DNA of 64,000 bases from Shewanella benthica. Lineage in GTDB: Bacteria > Pseudomonadota > Gammaproteobacteria > Enterobacterales > Shewanellaceae. A program made the position numbers and the translations under genes. The stretch is taken from NCBI GenBank assembly GCA_023284085.1, contig JAKVHY010000026.1, positions 1 through 64,000 on the forward strand, written 5' to 3'. Under the pieces are notes generated by a model. That model ran no database searches, had not been told where the DNA came from, and saw only the letters and a list, made by a program, of their open reading frames with translations. Shown piece after piece: positions 1-8,885 of this stretch (positions are counted from its first letter, which is position 1; every line of letters begins with the position of its first letter).

Positions 1-17
1 AAGCTTGAGAAACTTGC

Positions 18-53
18 ATAAAAAATCCGAGACCTAGAGATAGGACTCGGATT
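18..53 (-). terminator. Rho-independent terminator, minus strand
   Basis: Inverted repeat AATCCGAG...CTCGGATT (24-31 with 46-53) with an inner CCTA/TAGG pairing. Read on the minus strand, the stem is followed by a run of six U. It lies about 125 bp past the end of the sulfurtransferase gene and probably ends that transcript. Confidence 0.6.
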
Positions 54-103
54 CTGAAGCATCTAGAAGATCAGTCAACCGATCGATAAATCACTAAATG
101 ATC

Positions 104-132
104 GGCATTACGCACTCAGTGCGGCCTTTTTT
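104..132 (+). terminator. Rho-independent terminator, plus strand
   Basis: GC-rich hairpin CGCAC-TCA-GTGCG flanked by GGC/GCC and followed by TTTTTT. It is oriented for a plus-strand gene lying to the left of the window. Confidence 0.55.
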
Positions 133-179
133 ATTTCTGTGTTAGATACTTATATAAAATGCTCTTATAGCAATCTGTA

Positions 180-1046
180 TTACTCTATCGGCAGTTTATG
201 ATCACTGCCCCACTGCGCCCAAGAACCGTCGTAAAGAACATTGTGATGATAATCTGCCTCTACCGATGCCAAGATCAAGATACAGGCGGTGATCCCCGAG
301 CCACAGCTGAAAATACGCTGAGTATCTTGCTCATTTGCAAGCCCGGCAAAAATCTGTTGCAGTTCTTCGGCAGTTTTTAGACCATGACCATCCAAGACTT
401 GAGAGAAAGGGAGGTTAACCGAGTTGGGGATATGGCCGCTGCGGACGCCTTTTCTGGGCTCAGGTGCCTGGCCTGAAAAACGCCCCACTCCGCGTGCATC
501 GAAAATACTGATGTCTTTATCCGACAGCTTATTGAGCAGGTAAGTTGAATCACATACCCAAGCATCCTGCACATTTACCTTAATCTCTGTGCCACTCTCT
601 AAAGCTGAATCGGCTAGAGTTGAAAGTGAATAACGATTCGCTGTCGCCCTGCCTTCGGCTAACCATTGGGGTAAGCCACCATCGAGCACATAAACATGAT
701 CAAATCCCATCACCTTGAAGATCCACCAGGCTCTGGGAGATGAGTAAATACCTTGATTGTCATAAATCACCACCTGACTAGTCTGAGTAATTCCTAGTTC
801 AGAGGTAATTTCAATAAACTGCGCTACCGTTGGAAATGCATGGGTCTGCTTTGATGTCAGATCGCAAAGTTCATTTTCAAGATCGAGTTTCTTGGCTCCG
901 GGAATACAGCTGAATGTGTCATAGAGGATCGGTGGTTTTCCCACGACCTTATCCATGCTCGCATCGAGCACGATGAGCCTATCATTATCTAGGTGTCGTT
1001 CGAGCCACTGCGCTGTGACCAAGGGAGACGTTATCATTTGTTTCAT
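180..1046 (-). CDS. sseA: 3-mercaptopyruvate sulfurtransferase / thiosulfate sulfurtransferase (two-domain rhodanese)
   Basis: 288 residues, the usual size for a tandem rhodanese-domain sulfurtransferase. The N-terminal domain (about 8-130) is the inactive copy. The C-terminal domain (about 165-285) holds the active-site loop CGSGITA with the persulfide-carrying Cys248. That loop is typical of mercaptopyruvate sulfurtransferases, whereas classical rhodaneses carry CRKG-type loops. The family moves sulfane sulfur from 3-mercaptopyruvate to thiols or cyanide in the cytoplasm. The start at 1046 is supported by AAGAAGAG about 6 bases upstream; an internal Met at residue 4 is an alternative. It is transcribed alone. 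The family is clear; the preferred donor is inferred from the loop. Confidence 0.9.
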   Translation of the reverse strand: MKQMITSPLVTAQWLERHLDNDRLIVLDASMDKVVGKPPILYDTFSCIPGAKKLDLENELCDLTSKQTHAFPTVAQFIEITSELGITQTSQVVIYDNQGIYSSPRAWWIFKVMGFDHVYVLDGGLPQWLAEGRATANRYSLSTLADSALESGTEIKVNVQDAWVCDSTYLLNKLSDKDISIFDARGVGRFSGQAPEPRKGVRSGHIPNSVNLPFSQVLDGHGLKTAEELQQIFAGLANEQDTQRIFSCGSGITACILILASVEADYHHNVLYDGSWAQWGSDHKLPIE

Positions 1047-1131
1047 GCAACTCTTCTTTTATCTAATCAGTAAACAGAGACCTGAGTGGGTATCTGAGCG
1101 ATAAATAGTGCCTTTAGATAAACGCATCGAC

Positions 1132-1590
1132 TTAAGCAAGGGCCATATGCAACAAGGGGAACGGCTTACCTTGGCTATCCGTTGGTGAACGCCCCACAAG
1201 TTTAAATCCCACATGCTCATAAAACCCTAAGGCCTGAGGGTTTTGCTCGTTTACATCCACCTTAGTTGCGCCCTGATATTTAACTGCATAAGTCACTAAT
1301 GCAGCTCCTATGCCGCAGCCCATATTTTGTGGCGCAATAAATAGCATCTCAATATTACCATCAGCAACACCACAAAACCCCAGGATGTTCCCGGTGGCGT
1401 CCTTGACGCATCGCAAATCGACAGCATCGAAGTAGTGAGCCAAAATTAATGGCTTCAAAGCAGCAATATCTTGCTCACTCAAGAAGTCATGGCTCTGGCG
1501 CACCGAAGTCTCCCAGACCTTAAGGAGAACTTCATAGTCTGTTTTTATGGCTGGTTCAATTTTCATATCGTGATTGGACTCGTTAGGCAT
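1132..1590 (-). CDS. GNAT family N-acetyltransferase
   Basis: 152 residues with the GNAT fold signature: an acetyl-CoA loop region around 'NMGCGIGAALVTYAV' (about 92-106) and a C-terminal 'NPQALGFYEHVGFKLVG' segment typical of small-molecule acetyltransferases such as YiaC/ElaA-like enzymes. The substrate cannot be told from sequence. The start is uncertain, because an internal ATG at 1566 begins 'MKIEPAIKTDYEVLLKVW', which looks like the usual GNAT N-terminus. It is followed upstream by the YCII gene on the same strand with a 17-bp gap, so the two may be co-transcribed. Confidence 0.85.
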   Translation of the reverse strand: MPNESNHDMKIEPAIKTDYEVLLKVWETSVRQSHDFLSEQDIAALKPLILAHYFDAVDLRCVKDATGNILGFCGVADGNIEMLFIAPQNMGCGIGAALVTYAVKYQGATKVDVNEQNPQALGFYEHVGFKLVGRSPTDSQGKPFPLLHMALA

Positions 1591-1607
1591 TCAAACAATT
1601 CGTATCA

Positions 1608-1925
1608 TTACATCTTCATCTGCACCAGTTCCGATACTTCCAGGGAACCGCCAATATCAAGGAAGGGGCAAGCTTTAGCATGGGCCAACGCCTCCTCCAT
1701 TGACTCAACTTGTATAAGGGTAAATCCAGACATACTTGTCGTACCGCCGCTGGTTACCGAACCATCAGAATTAACAGTATGGATCTGTTTCAGAGGATTG
1801 GCAGGACTCACTGCCGCACTTCCCAGTGAGGCTAACCAAGCCTTATATTTTGCAAAGTGCAGCTTGCCCTCTTCAGGTGTCGAAGGTGGATTGCCACCAA
1901 GGTAGGTGATCATATATTGAGGCAT
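1608..1925 (-). CDS. YCII-related domain protein
   Basis: 105 residues. The opening 'MPQYMITYLGG' and the central 'GFTLIQVESMEEALAHAKACPFLDIGGSLEVSEL' match the YciI-like/DGPF family, small dimeric alpha-beta proteins often linked to PhnB-like or sigma-factor loci. The biochemical role of the family is poorly defined. A strong ribosome site, AAGGAAGGA, lies about 8 bases before the ATG and fixes the start. It sits upstream of the GNAT gene on the same strand, suggesting a two-gene unit. Confidence 0.85.
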   Translation of the reverse strand: MPQYMITYLGGNPPSTPEEGKLHFAKYKAWLASLGSAAVSPANPLKQIHTVNSDGSVTSGGTTSMSGFTLIQVESMEEALAHAKACPFLDIGGSLEVSELVQMKM

Positions 1926-2047
1926 AAGGGTATCCTTCCTTGAGCATTAGCCATCCACTTTAATACAAAAAACGTAAAAGAAAAAGCTAACCATCACCAC
2001 TCAAATACGAGTCGTAAAACCACCTAGGCTGAACATGAGTCTTTAGA

Positions 2048-2449
2048 CTAGGAGCCTAGGTTTATTGCTTTGGTGTTAAATAATTGTCTTAACCAAAGTA
2101 TTAACGAGTAAACAGCCATGGCAATGGCGAAGAAGTCGACCAAGTAAGCAGTCCCCTCGCTGAAGTCACCGAAGGGGATCCCTAAAGGTATCGGCGGATA
2201 GAAAGGCAACCACTGCAGAAAAATAAAGGGTTTTACACTCTGGAGTAAAAAAAAGACTAAGGTGAATCCCATGGCCCAAGACTTGTGAAACCAGAGCCCG
2301 TATGCGCCCAGAAGAGGAATAACCGTGAATATCAGCCCGTAGCTGACTAAGTTAAATAAAATGTCATGACTTGGCTCAGAAAAGGCCATGACACCAAAAC
2401 CTGTCACACCGTATAAACACAGGATGATACCCGCTAGTTTACTCGTCAC
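2048..2449 (-). CDS. small inner-membrane protein, function unknown
   Basis: 133 residues with four predicted hydrophobic segments (about 5-24, 32-52, 58-78 and 98-120) and no recognisable catalytic motif. The start codon is GTG, preceded by a TTAGGG-type ribosome site. It lies 18 bp downstream of the CreA-like gene on the same strand and, with yegD, probably forms a three-gene operon yegD-creA-this gene. I do not recognise a family; it resembles small DoxX/DUF-type membrane proteins only in size and topology. Confidence 0.7.
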   Translation of the reverse strand: MTSKLAGIILCLYGVTGFGVMAFSEPSHDILFNLVSYGLIFTVIPLLGAYGLWFHKSWAMGFTLVFFLLQSVKPFIFLQWLPFYPPIPLGIPFGDFSEGTAYLVDFFAIAMAVYSLILWLRQLFNTKAINLGS

Positions 2450-2467
2450 GGCTTAAACCCTAACTCT

Positions 2468-2980
2468 CTATTGAACCGCTACACCGGGGGCCTGCCATGC
2501 ACCTGTGTTATACAGAGGCACGGTCGATAAGGCGTGCTTATGGCTACCTTGAGTCTCTTTGGTGGAATATGACAGATACAGTAATGTTTGGTTTTCTGCA
2601 TCATAGATGCGGCGCACTTTCAGCGATTTAAACAAGATACTCAATGATTGCTTAAAGATGACTTCACCATTCTTACTCTTATCGATAGCCGCAATTTCTT
2701 GCGCCGATATCGGGCCAGTCTGACGACATGAGATGCTCATATCCGATGGGTCGGCTAGACTCAGGTTAGCTTCTATACGGCTAATATGACAAGTGACACC
2801 TGGGAGTTTAAGATCGTGACGTGCATCTATGATCACATCTTTAGTGGTAAACAAGCCCAGGCTCACCTTGGCGACATCGTCGCCGCCACAGGCTGTGAGA
2901 CCGAACAAGATAAATCCTGTTGCGATGACGTTTCCAGATATTTTTATCAACGAAATGCCAAACTGATTGCCAATTTTCAT
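2468..2980 (-). CDS. creA: CreA family protein
   Basis: 170 residues. After a hydrophobic leader ending in a lipobox-like LTAC (about 28-31), the mature part carries the CreA signature: 'DVIIDARHDLKLPGVTCHIS', then a Cys-containing 'ISCRQTGPI', and a conserved C-terminal 'TLLYLSYSTK'. CreA is a widespread periplasmic or envelope protein without a proven function; in Escherichia coli it lies next to the creBCD genes. Here no creBC is visible. The ATG overlaps the stop of the yegD-like gene (ATGA), so translation is likely coupled. The lipobox suggests membrane anchoring, which is inference. Confidence 0.85.
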   Translation of the reverse strand: MKIGNQFGISLIKISGNVIATGFILFGLTACGGDDVAKVSLGLFTTKDVIIDARHDLKLPGVTCHISRIEANLSLADPSDMSISCRQTGPISAQEIAAIDKSKNGEVIFKQSLSILFKSLKVRRIYDAENQTLLYLSYSTKETQGSHKHALSTVPLYNTGAWQAPGVAVQ

Positions 2981-4362
2981 TTTTTCCCCTCTTTAAATAC
3001 TCTTTGTGCCCAGCGAGTTAAGCCCGCCGTGACACTGCCGAAGTGGTCGCCGACAACAACCGGGATCTCCGGATGTACACTGGCTATTTTATCGTAAATA
3101 GCCGGGCTCCTGGCAGTACCGCCAGTCACATAAATCACATCCGGCAATACACCGGCCACGTTAAGTGCTTGTTGCATCAAGGCCTGTATTTTGGCGCTGG
3201 GTACTGCAATTGCCTCACTAAACAATTCTCGACTCACCTCGGCGCTAAGCTGCGGACAGATATAATCTAATTTAGTTGTGACTGAGTCTGCATCTGTTAA
3301 GCCTATCTTAGCCTGCTCGGCACTGCGGACAATACGGTAACCTAACTGATCATGCTGAACCTTGAGTAACCTTTTAAGTAACTCAGGTTTTTCGGCATCA
3401 TGAATCAAGTCTTCAATCAATTTACGTGAACTCAGTGAAACGAAATCTCGTTGTGCACTGATATCATTGACTGCGACGGCATTCCAAAATGGCTTGCTCG
3501 GCACAGGCAGGCCGTTAACCATGTGACAACCTAAACCAAGGTGGCTCATAAACGCTTTCATCGATAGGGCAATATCCAAATCATTGCCGCCCACCCTTTG
3601 TCCACTGTGGCCTAAGAAGTCTTGACTGCGTTGGCTCGCATGAATATGTGATGGTCCCATTCGCACCACAGAGCAATCTGTGGTTCCGCCGCCGACATCG
3701 ACCACCAGCACCACCTTATCTTCAGTCAGGCTCGCCTCATAATCCATGCCTGCTGCTAGGGGTTCAAACAGAAAGTCGACATCGGTAAATCCGGCTCGTT
3801 TTGCCGCTAACCTCAATATGTACTCGGCCTGTAGATTACTTTCCTCACCACCTATGGCTTGAAAATTAACGGGTCTGCCAATAACCGCATGGGTTATCAC
3901 GCCTTTATTATTGAGCCCGGTATCAGACTCGGCAATCGACTTTACATGCAGCATCATCATGGTGACGATATCTTCAAACAAGGCGATTTGATCGACTCTG
4001 AGTCCACTGGCACCCAGAAACGATTTTGGCGAGCGGACATAAAATCCCTCTTCGGGCATATCTAAGTAAGCCTTGACTGCTTGTTCGCCGACAAAAACCG
4101 CTTGTTCATCACTATCGAGATCTAATTCACGACGTGCTTGCTGTGCTCGGCTAAGTTGAGCACCACGTAATTTAGCGAAATCGGCTCTTAAATGCTGCGG
4201 CATCTTTTGATACACAGCCTCGGCAATCAGCTCCCTGTCGAGGGCATAAAGCGTCGAGGGCAGATATTTAGAATCTGCCGACAAGGGTAATAATCGTACT
4301 TCGTTCTCATCCATGACGCCTATGGCACAGTTGGCACTGCCATAATCAAAACCAACAAACAT
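2977..4362 (-). CDS. yegD: Hsp70-family chaperone-like ATPase, YegD type
   Basis: 461 residues. The Hsp70 nucleotide-binding fold is visible: phosphate-1 loop 'GFDYGSANCAIGV' (4-16), phosphate-2 region 'VVLVVDVGGGTTDCSVV' (about 217-233) and adenosine motif 'VIYVTGGTARSPAI' near the C-terminus. The length fits YegD, which has the ATPase domain but lacks the long substrate-binding domain of DnaK. The client and role of YegD are not established. It is the first gene of a probable operon with creA (4-base overlap). Downstream reading is tight; upstream there is a 195-bp gap containing a large hairpin. Confidence 0.88.
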   Translation of the reverse strand: MFVGFDYGSANCAIGVMDENEVRLLPLSADSKYLPSTLYALDRELIAEAVYQKMPQHLRADFAKLRGAQLSRAQQARRELDLDSDEQAVFVGEQAVKAYLDMPEEGFYVRSPKSFLGASGLRVDQIALFEDIVTMMMLHVKSIAESDTGLNNKGVITHAVIGRPVNFQAIGGEESNLQAEYILRLAAKRAGFTDVDFLFEPLAAGMDYEASLTEDKVVLVVDVGGGTTDCSVVRMGPSHIHASQRSQDFLGHSGQRVGGNDLDIALSMKAFMSHLGLGCHMVNGLPVPSKPFWNAVAVNDISAQRDFVSLSSRKLIEDLIHDAEKPELLKRLLKVQHDQLGYRIVRSAEQAKIGLTDADSVTTKLDYICPQLSAEVSRELFSEAIAVPSAKIQALMQQALNVAGVLPDVIYVTGGTARSPAIYDKIASVHPEIPVVVGDHFGSVTAGLTRWAQRVFKEGKK

Positions 4363-4482
4363 TCACTCGCCCCAAAAATTTAAATGATCTGTTAACAGAA
4401 AAATTAACAGATAAACATAAAAAGCCGTGAAAAATACCACAGATTGTGAGGAGTAAAAAGCGGAATCATACCAATAGACTCG

Positions 4483-4526
4483 TTTGCTGACATTTGCTGT
4501 ATTCCTTAACAGCAGATGTCAGCAAA
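4483..4526. repeat. 17-bp hairpin between ybaK-like and yegD genes
   Basis: TTTGCTGACATTTGCTG (4483-4499) pairs with CAGCAGATGTCAGCAAA (4510-4526) with one G-U wobble and a 10-base loop. There is no U run on either side, so it is not a standard terminator; it may stabilise the 3' end of the ybaK-like mRNA. Confidence 0.6.
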
Positions 4527-4557
4527 GATGGCGCTCTGACTATTCATCCATACCAGT

Positions 4558-5094
4558 CTAAAAGTGACTGAGGTAACTTTTGTCATAGCAGTTATCATAA
4601 TCGCCAAACTTAGGTGTACCAATAGGCTCACCGATAAGATCGGCCAGTAGTGTCCCCGAGAGTAAGGGCGTATATTGCAGGTGATTAATCTTAATCAGGT
4701 GACAATGATCGCCGGCTTCTATATAGACCATATCTTCATCGATTAAGCGTTTATCCAGCATCATCTTGATGCCATATGCCTCGGCTAATCCAGGAATAGC
4801 ACCTTTAGCACAGTCATGAAATAATACCTGTAGATCTTGCTCATCGGCTAATTGGTACACCTCACCCATCACTTCACTCACCTTCAATACCGATAACCTG
4901 TGTCCCGAGCCGATACCGGCCAACAGGTAATCGCCCTCGCCATTGACCAACAACACGGCTTTGATGACCTGAGCACTGGGGAGATGGGCCGATGCGGAAG
5001 AATCCAGAGAAGAGAGAGTCTTACGATGTTTTACAATGGAATACTCGACCCTATTGTGGTTAAGAAACGATGCCAGAGTGATCGCGATACCCAT
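4558..5094 (-). CDS. YbaK/prolyl-tRNA deacylase-domain protein
   Basis: 178 residues spanning one YbaK/aminoacyl-tRNA synthetase-associated domain: 'ASAHLPSAQVIKAVLLVNGEGDYLLAGIGSGHRLSVLKVSEVMG' contains the Lys of the conserved 'KAVLL' strand, and 'CAKGAIPGLAEAYGIKMMLDKRLIDEDMVYIEAGDHCHLIKI' matches the C-terminal half. Members hydrolyse mischarged aminoacyl-tRNAs in trans. Whether this one acts on Cys-tRNA(Pro), Ala-tRNA(Pro) or something else cannot be read from the sequence. The ribosome site is AAGGAGG-like directly before the ATG at 5094. It is a single gene. Confidence 0.85.
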   Translation of the reverse strand: MGIAITLASFLNHNRVEYSIVKHRKTLSSLDSSASAHLPSAQVIKAVLLVNGEGDYLLAGIGSGHRLSVLKVSEVMGEVYQLADEQDLQVLFHDCAKGAIPGLAEAYGIKMMLDKRLIDEDMVYIEAGDHCHLIKINHLQYTPLLSGTLLADLIGEPIGTPKFGDYDNCYDKSYLSHF

Positions 5095-5299
5095 ATATAC
5101 CTCCTTGACCGAGTAAAAACGCTAAGCCGCCGATATGCACTTAAGACAACATCAGTTAGCGTTACTTCCGAGTCAAAATAGATGATGAATCCATTCTTTT
5201 AGTATAGTTAAGCCATCATCAATTCACTCAAACCAATTTCATTAAGCAGACACAAATTATTTTGGCTAGACTTTACAATAATGGCTGTGAAGTATTCCC

Positions 5300-6742
5300 A
5301 TGATGATACGCTTTCGAACGATAATGGACCCTACCCATGCAATGCTCTCTATTGCATTGTTTTTCGTGTTGTTTTTGTCACTTTCAAGCTTCGCCAGCAG
5401 CGAGACGCTCTCACAGACACAAATCGGCACCTCAACTGAAATCCCGGTACTCACCATTAAGGGGGCTATAGGTCCCGCCATTAGCGATTACTTAACCACT
5501 GAGATAGCAATCGCCAACGAGGCTGGTGCGCCTCTGGTGGTCATCATCATAGATACCCCGGGGGGCTTAGTCTCTAGTCTGCGTGACATCAATCAGGCCA
5601 TACTCAACTCTCAAGTGCCCATTGCCTGCTTGGTTCATCCCGCAGGGGCCAGAGCTGCCAGCGCCGGTACCTATATATTGTACGCTTGTCATATCGCAGC
5701 CATGGCACAGGCAACCACCTTAGGGGCGGCAACTCCCGTCAGTATTGGGGGCTCTCCCAAAGCCCCTCAAGACAAGGACGATAATAAGACAAGTTCGCCC
5801 TCAGCCATGGAAAAGAAGATCCTCAATGACTCCATCGCCTATATTCGTTCTCTCGCTCAGTTGCGTGGCCGCAACGAAGAGTGGGCCGAGCTAGCAGTCA
5901 AAGAGGCCGCAACCTTAACCGCACGAGAAGCGTTAGAGAAAAATGTCATCACGCTTATCTCAAACTCTACAGCAGAATTAATCAAGCAGCTCGATGGATG
6001 GGAGGTGAGCATTAACCAGCAGCCTCATATACTTGAGCTCTCACAGGCCAAATTGACTCCAATAAAGCCGGACTGGCGCAATCAATTTATAGCGACTATC
6101 ACTAATCCTAATATCGCCTACATACTCATGTTAATTGGTGTCTACGGCCTCATTCTGGAGTTTTACAGTCCAGGTATAGGCGTGGCCGGTGTCACAGGTG
6201 CTATCGCTCTGGTTATCGCCATGTATGCCTTTCAGATGTTACCGGTGAATTATGCCGGCTTACTCTTGCTGCTGTTAGGCATCGGCTTGATGATAGCCGA
6301 AGCCATGATGCCCAGCTTCGGCATCTTCGGCATCGGCGGCGTTATCGCGTTTGCACTGGGCTCTGTGTTTCTTATCGATACCAAAAATACCCAATTTCAG
6401 ATTTCCTTGCCCGTTATCGCCGCCGTCACTGTGGTGAGTGCGGCATTTATGATTTTCTGCTTAGGATACCTATGGCGCTCACGGCATAACAAAATTGTCA
6501 GTGGCCAGGAAGCCATCGTAGGCGCCGAAGCCAAGGTACTGGAAGACTTTATCGATCATGGTTTTGTATTACTCGGCGGTGAACGTTGGGCGGCCATATC
6601 TGCTACCCCCCTACAAAAAGATCAGCTGGTCGAAGTCGAGCAGGTCGACGACTTAACCCTCATTCTTGGTCAAGCCATCGACAACAAAATAACCCCTAAT
6701 ACAGGTCCTAACAAAAACATCGAAGCAGAAGGAGAAAAATAA
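5300..6742 (+). CDS. nfeD: NfeD family membrane-bound ClpP-class serine protease
   Basis: 480 residues of the long NfeD type. There is a signal/TM segment (about 14-33), then a ClpP-like protease domain (about 47-245) with the Ser nucleophile in 'AASAGTY' (Ser121) and a candidate catalytic Lys in 'MEKKILND' (172-173). Four to five membrane helices follow (about 265-400), and then an OB-fold C-terminal domain (about 410-475). In archaeal homologues the protease cleaves the C-terminal region of the partner stomatin. The stop overlaps the slipin start (TAATG), the conserved operon arrangement. The start could lie at a later Met (residue 9 or 15). The role in bacterial membrane quality control is inferred. 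Confidence 0.92.
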   Translation: MMIRFRTIMDPTHAMLSIALFFVLFLSLSSFASSETLSQTQIGTSTEIPVLTIKGAIGPAISDYLTTEIAIANEAGAPLVVIIIDTPGGLVSSLRDINQAILNSQVPIACLVHPAGARAASAGTYILYACHIAAMAQATTLGAATPVSIGGSPKAPQDKDDNKTSSPSAMEKKILNDSIAYIRSLAQLRGRNEEWAELAVKEAATLTAREALEKNVITLISNSTAELIKQLDGWEVSINQQPHILELSQAKLTPIKPDWRNQFIATITNPNIAYILMLIGVYGLILEFYSPGIGVAGVTGAIALVIAMYAFQMLPVNYAGLLLLLLGIGLMIAEAMMPSFGIFGIGGVIAFALGSVFLIDTKNTQFQISLPVIAAVTVVSAAFMIFCLGYLWRSRHNKIVSGQEAIVGAEAKVLEDFIDHGFVLLGGERWAAISATPLQKDQLVEVEQVDDLTLILGQAIDNKITPNTGPNKNIEAEGEK

Positions 6743-7545
6743 TGGATCTCATCTTGCCCAACGGCGTCATGTTTATCCTAGCCGTACTCTTGCTGATATT
6801 TGCAATCATACTCAGCGCCTTTCGAATTCTAAGGGAATATGAACGGGGGGTTATCTTCCTGCTCGGACGATTCTATCGGGTCAAGGGCCCTGGGCTAATC
6901 ATAGTCATTCCCATCCTCCAACAGATGGTCAGGGTCGATCTGAGAACCATAGTGATGGATGTACCAACCCAAGATGTGATCAGCAGAGATAATGTCTCTG
7001 TTAGAGTCAACGCTGTGATCTATTTTCGAGTGCTGGACTCTCAAAAAGCCATCATCAATGTTGAAGACTATCTGCAAGCTACGTCTCAACTGGCTCAAAC
7101 TACGCTTCGCTCGGTACTTGGACAACACGAGCTCGATGAGATGTTAGCCAATAGAGATATGCTCAATACCGACATTCAGAGCATTCTAGACTCACGTACC
7201 GATGGCTGGGGGATCAAGGTGTCTAATGTTGAGATAAAGCATGTTGATCTTAATGAAACCATGGTCAGGGCCATAGCCAAACAGGCGGAGGCCGAGCGTA
7301 CCCGACGAGCTAAGGTGATTCATGCCTCGGGAGAGATGGAAGCCTCGGCCAAGCTAGTTGAAGCGGCCGCGAAACTGGCACAAGAGCCCAACGCCATCTT
7401 ACTCAGGTATCTACAAACGCTGACAGAAATAGCCAGCGAAAAAAATTCGACCATACTGTTTCCCCTCCCCATGGATCTATTGCAGGGAGTGCTGACAAAA
7501 AATACCGAAAGGCCCAACAAGAAAACCGATAAAAGCAGTGAATAG
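6742..7545 (+). CDS. slipin (stomatin-like SPFH/Band 7 protein)
   Basis: 267 residues. One N-terminal membrane segment (about 8-28) is followed by the SPFH domain (about 30-200) with the family phrases 'REYERGVIFLLGRF', 'VPTQDVISRDNVSVRVNAVIYFRV' and 'AKQAEAERTRRAKVI'. A coiled alpha segment and a hydrophobic C-terminal stretch follow. Slipins form oligomeric ring scaffolds in the inner membrane and partner NfeD proteases. The start ATG shares one base with the nfeD stop, so expression is coupled. A terminator follows 40 bp after the stop. Confidence 0.93.
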   Translation: MDLILPNGVMFILAVLLLIFAIILSAFRILREYERGVIFLLGRFYRVKGPGLIIVIPILQQMVRVDLRTIVMDVPTQDVISRDNVSVRVNAVIYFRVLDSQKAIINVEDYLQATSQLAQTTLRSVLGQHELDEMLANRDMLNTDIQSILDSRTDGWGIKVSNVEIKHVDLNETMVRAIAKQAEAERTRRAKVIHASGEMEASAKLVEAAAKLAQEPNAILLRYLQTLTEIASEKNSTILFPLPMDLLQGVLTKNTERPNKKTDKSSE

Positions 7546-7582
7546 ATAATACCGCTTGGTATAACAACAAAAAACCGCCAAT

Positions 7583-7609
7583 AAAAAAGCCGTCTAAGAC
7601 GGCTTTTTT
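7583..7609. terminator. bidirectional Rho-independent terminator
   Basis: AAAAAGCCGTC-TAA-GACGGCTTTTT forms a strong stem with A and T tracts on both sides. It separates the convergent slipin and trhO genes and can serve both. Confidence 0.85.
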
Positions 7610-7636
7610 GCGGCATATAATCAGGTATGAAGTGGT

Positions 7637-8623
7637 TTATTTTTTATTCAGTTCCAGCTGAGCTTGCTTCAAACTCTCTTTCTCACTGCGACGAGCCTGG
7701 ATAACGGCTTTTACGTCACTGCCAATATGGGCTTCACCACGCTTTTCGGCGAGCTGCATCTGACGTTCACGTTCTTCGAAACGCTGACGTTGCTTGTCTG
7801 AGATTGACGCTATGCAATGAGGACAACTCACCCCCTGAACATAGGCCTCGCTGGCTTTTTCACTGGCTGTAATTGGCATACGACAGGCATTACACTGGTC
7901 GTACTGACCTTTTTCTAAATCGTGATTCACCGCGACTCGATTATCGAACACGAAGCACTCGCCTTGCCAGAGACTCTCTTCTGGCTTAACTTCTTCCAGA
8001 TATTTAAGCACACCGCCTTCTAAGTGATATACCTCATCGAAGCCTTGCTCCTTGAGATAAGCCGTCGACTTCTCACAACGGATCCCGCCGGTACAGAACA
8101 TGGCGACCTTCTTATGTTTGGCCGGATCTAAGTGCTCTTTTACGTAGGCGGGAAATTCTCTGAATGTATTGGTCTTAGGATCCACGGCATTTTTGAAGGT
8201 GCCAATCTGCACCTCATACTCGTTGCGGGTATCGACTAAGATGACGTCGGGATCTGAGATCAACTTGTTCCAGTCTTGAGGCTTCACATAAGTGCCAACC
8301 ACTCTGAGTGGATCTATGCCCTCGACCCCCATTGTCACTATCTCTTTCTTTAATTTTACTTTGGTGCGGTAAAACGGCATATCATCATCGAAAGATAGCT
8401 TATGCACGATATTGTCTAAGCCCGGTTGAGTATTCAACCAATTGAGCAGATTATCGATAGCGTCTTGAGAACCGGCAACGGTGCCGTTAATGCCTTCACT
8501 GGCGAGTAACAAGGTGCCCTTGATACCTGTATCAAGCATGGTATTAAGCAATGGCTGCTGAATAGATTCAAAATGTGGCAGAGAAACAAACTTATATAGG
8601 GCACAAACGACAACTTGGGACAT
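7637..8623 (-). CDS. trhO: tRNA uridine(34) 5-hydroxylase TrhO (rhodanese-fold, YceA family)
   Basis: 328 residues, the family's normal length. The N-terminal ferredoxin-like part (about 1-95) includes 'ASEGINGTVAG'. The rhodanese domain (about 115-215) has the catalytic loop 'FCTGGIRCEKS' with Cys177. A C-terminal Cys-rich segment contains 'CNACR' and 'CPHC', which could bind metal. TrhO makes 5-hydroxyuridine at tRNA position 34 using O2, feeding cmo5U/mcmo5U formation. It is transcribed alone and converges on slipin over a shared terminator. Confidence 0.94.
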   Translation of the reverse strand: MSQVVVCALYKFVSLPHFESIQQPLLNTMLDTGIKGTLLLASEGINGTVAGSQDAIDNLLNWLNTQPGLDNIVHKLSFDDDMPFYRTKVKLKKEIVTMGVEGIDPLRVVGTYVKPQDWNKLISDPDVILVDTRNEYEVQIGTFKNAVDPKTNTFREFPAYVKEHLDPAKHKKVAMFCTGGIRCEKSTAYLKEQGFDEVYHLEGGVLKYLEEVKPEESLWQGECFVFDNRVAVNHDLEKGQYDQCNACRMPITASEKASEAYVQGVSCPHCIASISDKQRQRFEERERQMQLAEKRGEAHIGSDVKAVIQARRSEKESLKQAQLELNKK

Positions 8624-8885
8624 ATCAACCTCAATGCTGGCAGGAGCTTAATCTCCAGCGCATCTTATAAAATAGTAACAACCTGATCCATATTTGAGCC
8701 AGGTAACAAAATCGCGAGGAATTCTACCTGAGTCACACTCCAATAAACAGATAAAAAATCAGCTTATTCATAAAATGCTAATTTTCGCTTATTTTGCTCT
8801 CGTCTCCCCATTTTTATTCGTTGTCATTTATCTTCAGTCGGTTAAGAATAACGGCCATAATCATGTATAAAATGAAATAACACCT

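Noticed and set aside
1471..1905. 144-codon plus-strand frame across the GNAT and YCII genes
   Set aside because: It spans two well-supported minus-strand genes and has no recognisable domain.
7548..7563. ATACCG-N-GGTAT dyads seen here and at 34823-34840
   Set aside because: Short common palindromes in this sequence; too brief to call an element or operator without genome-wide counts.
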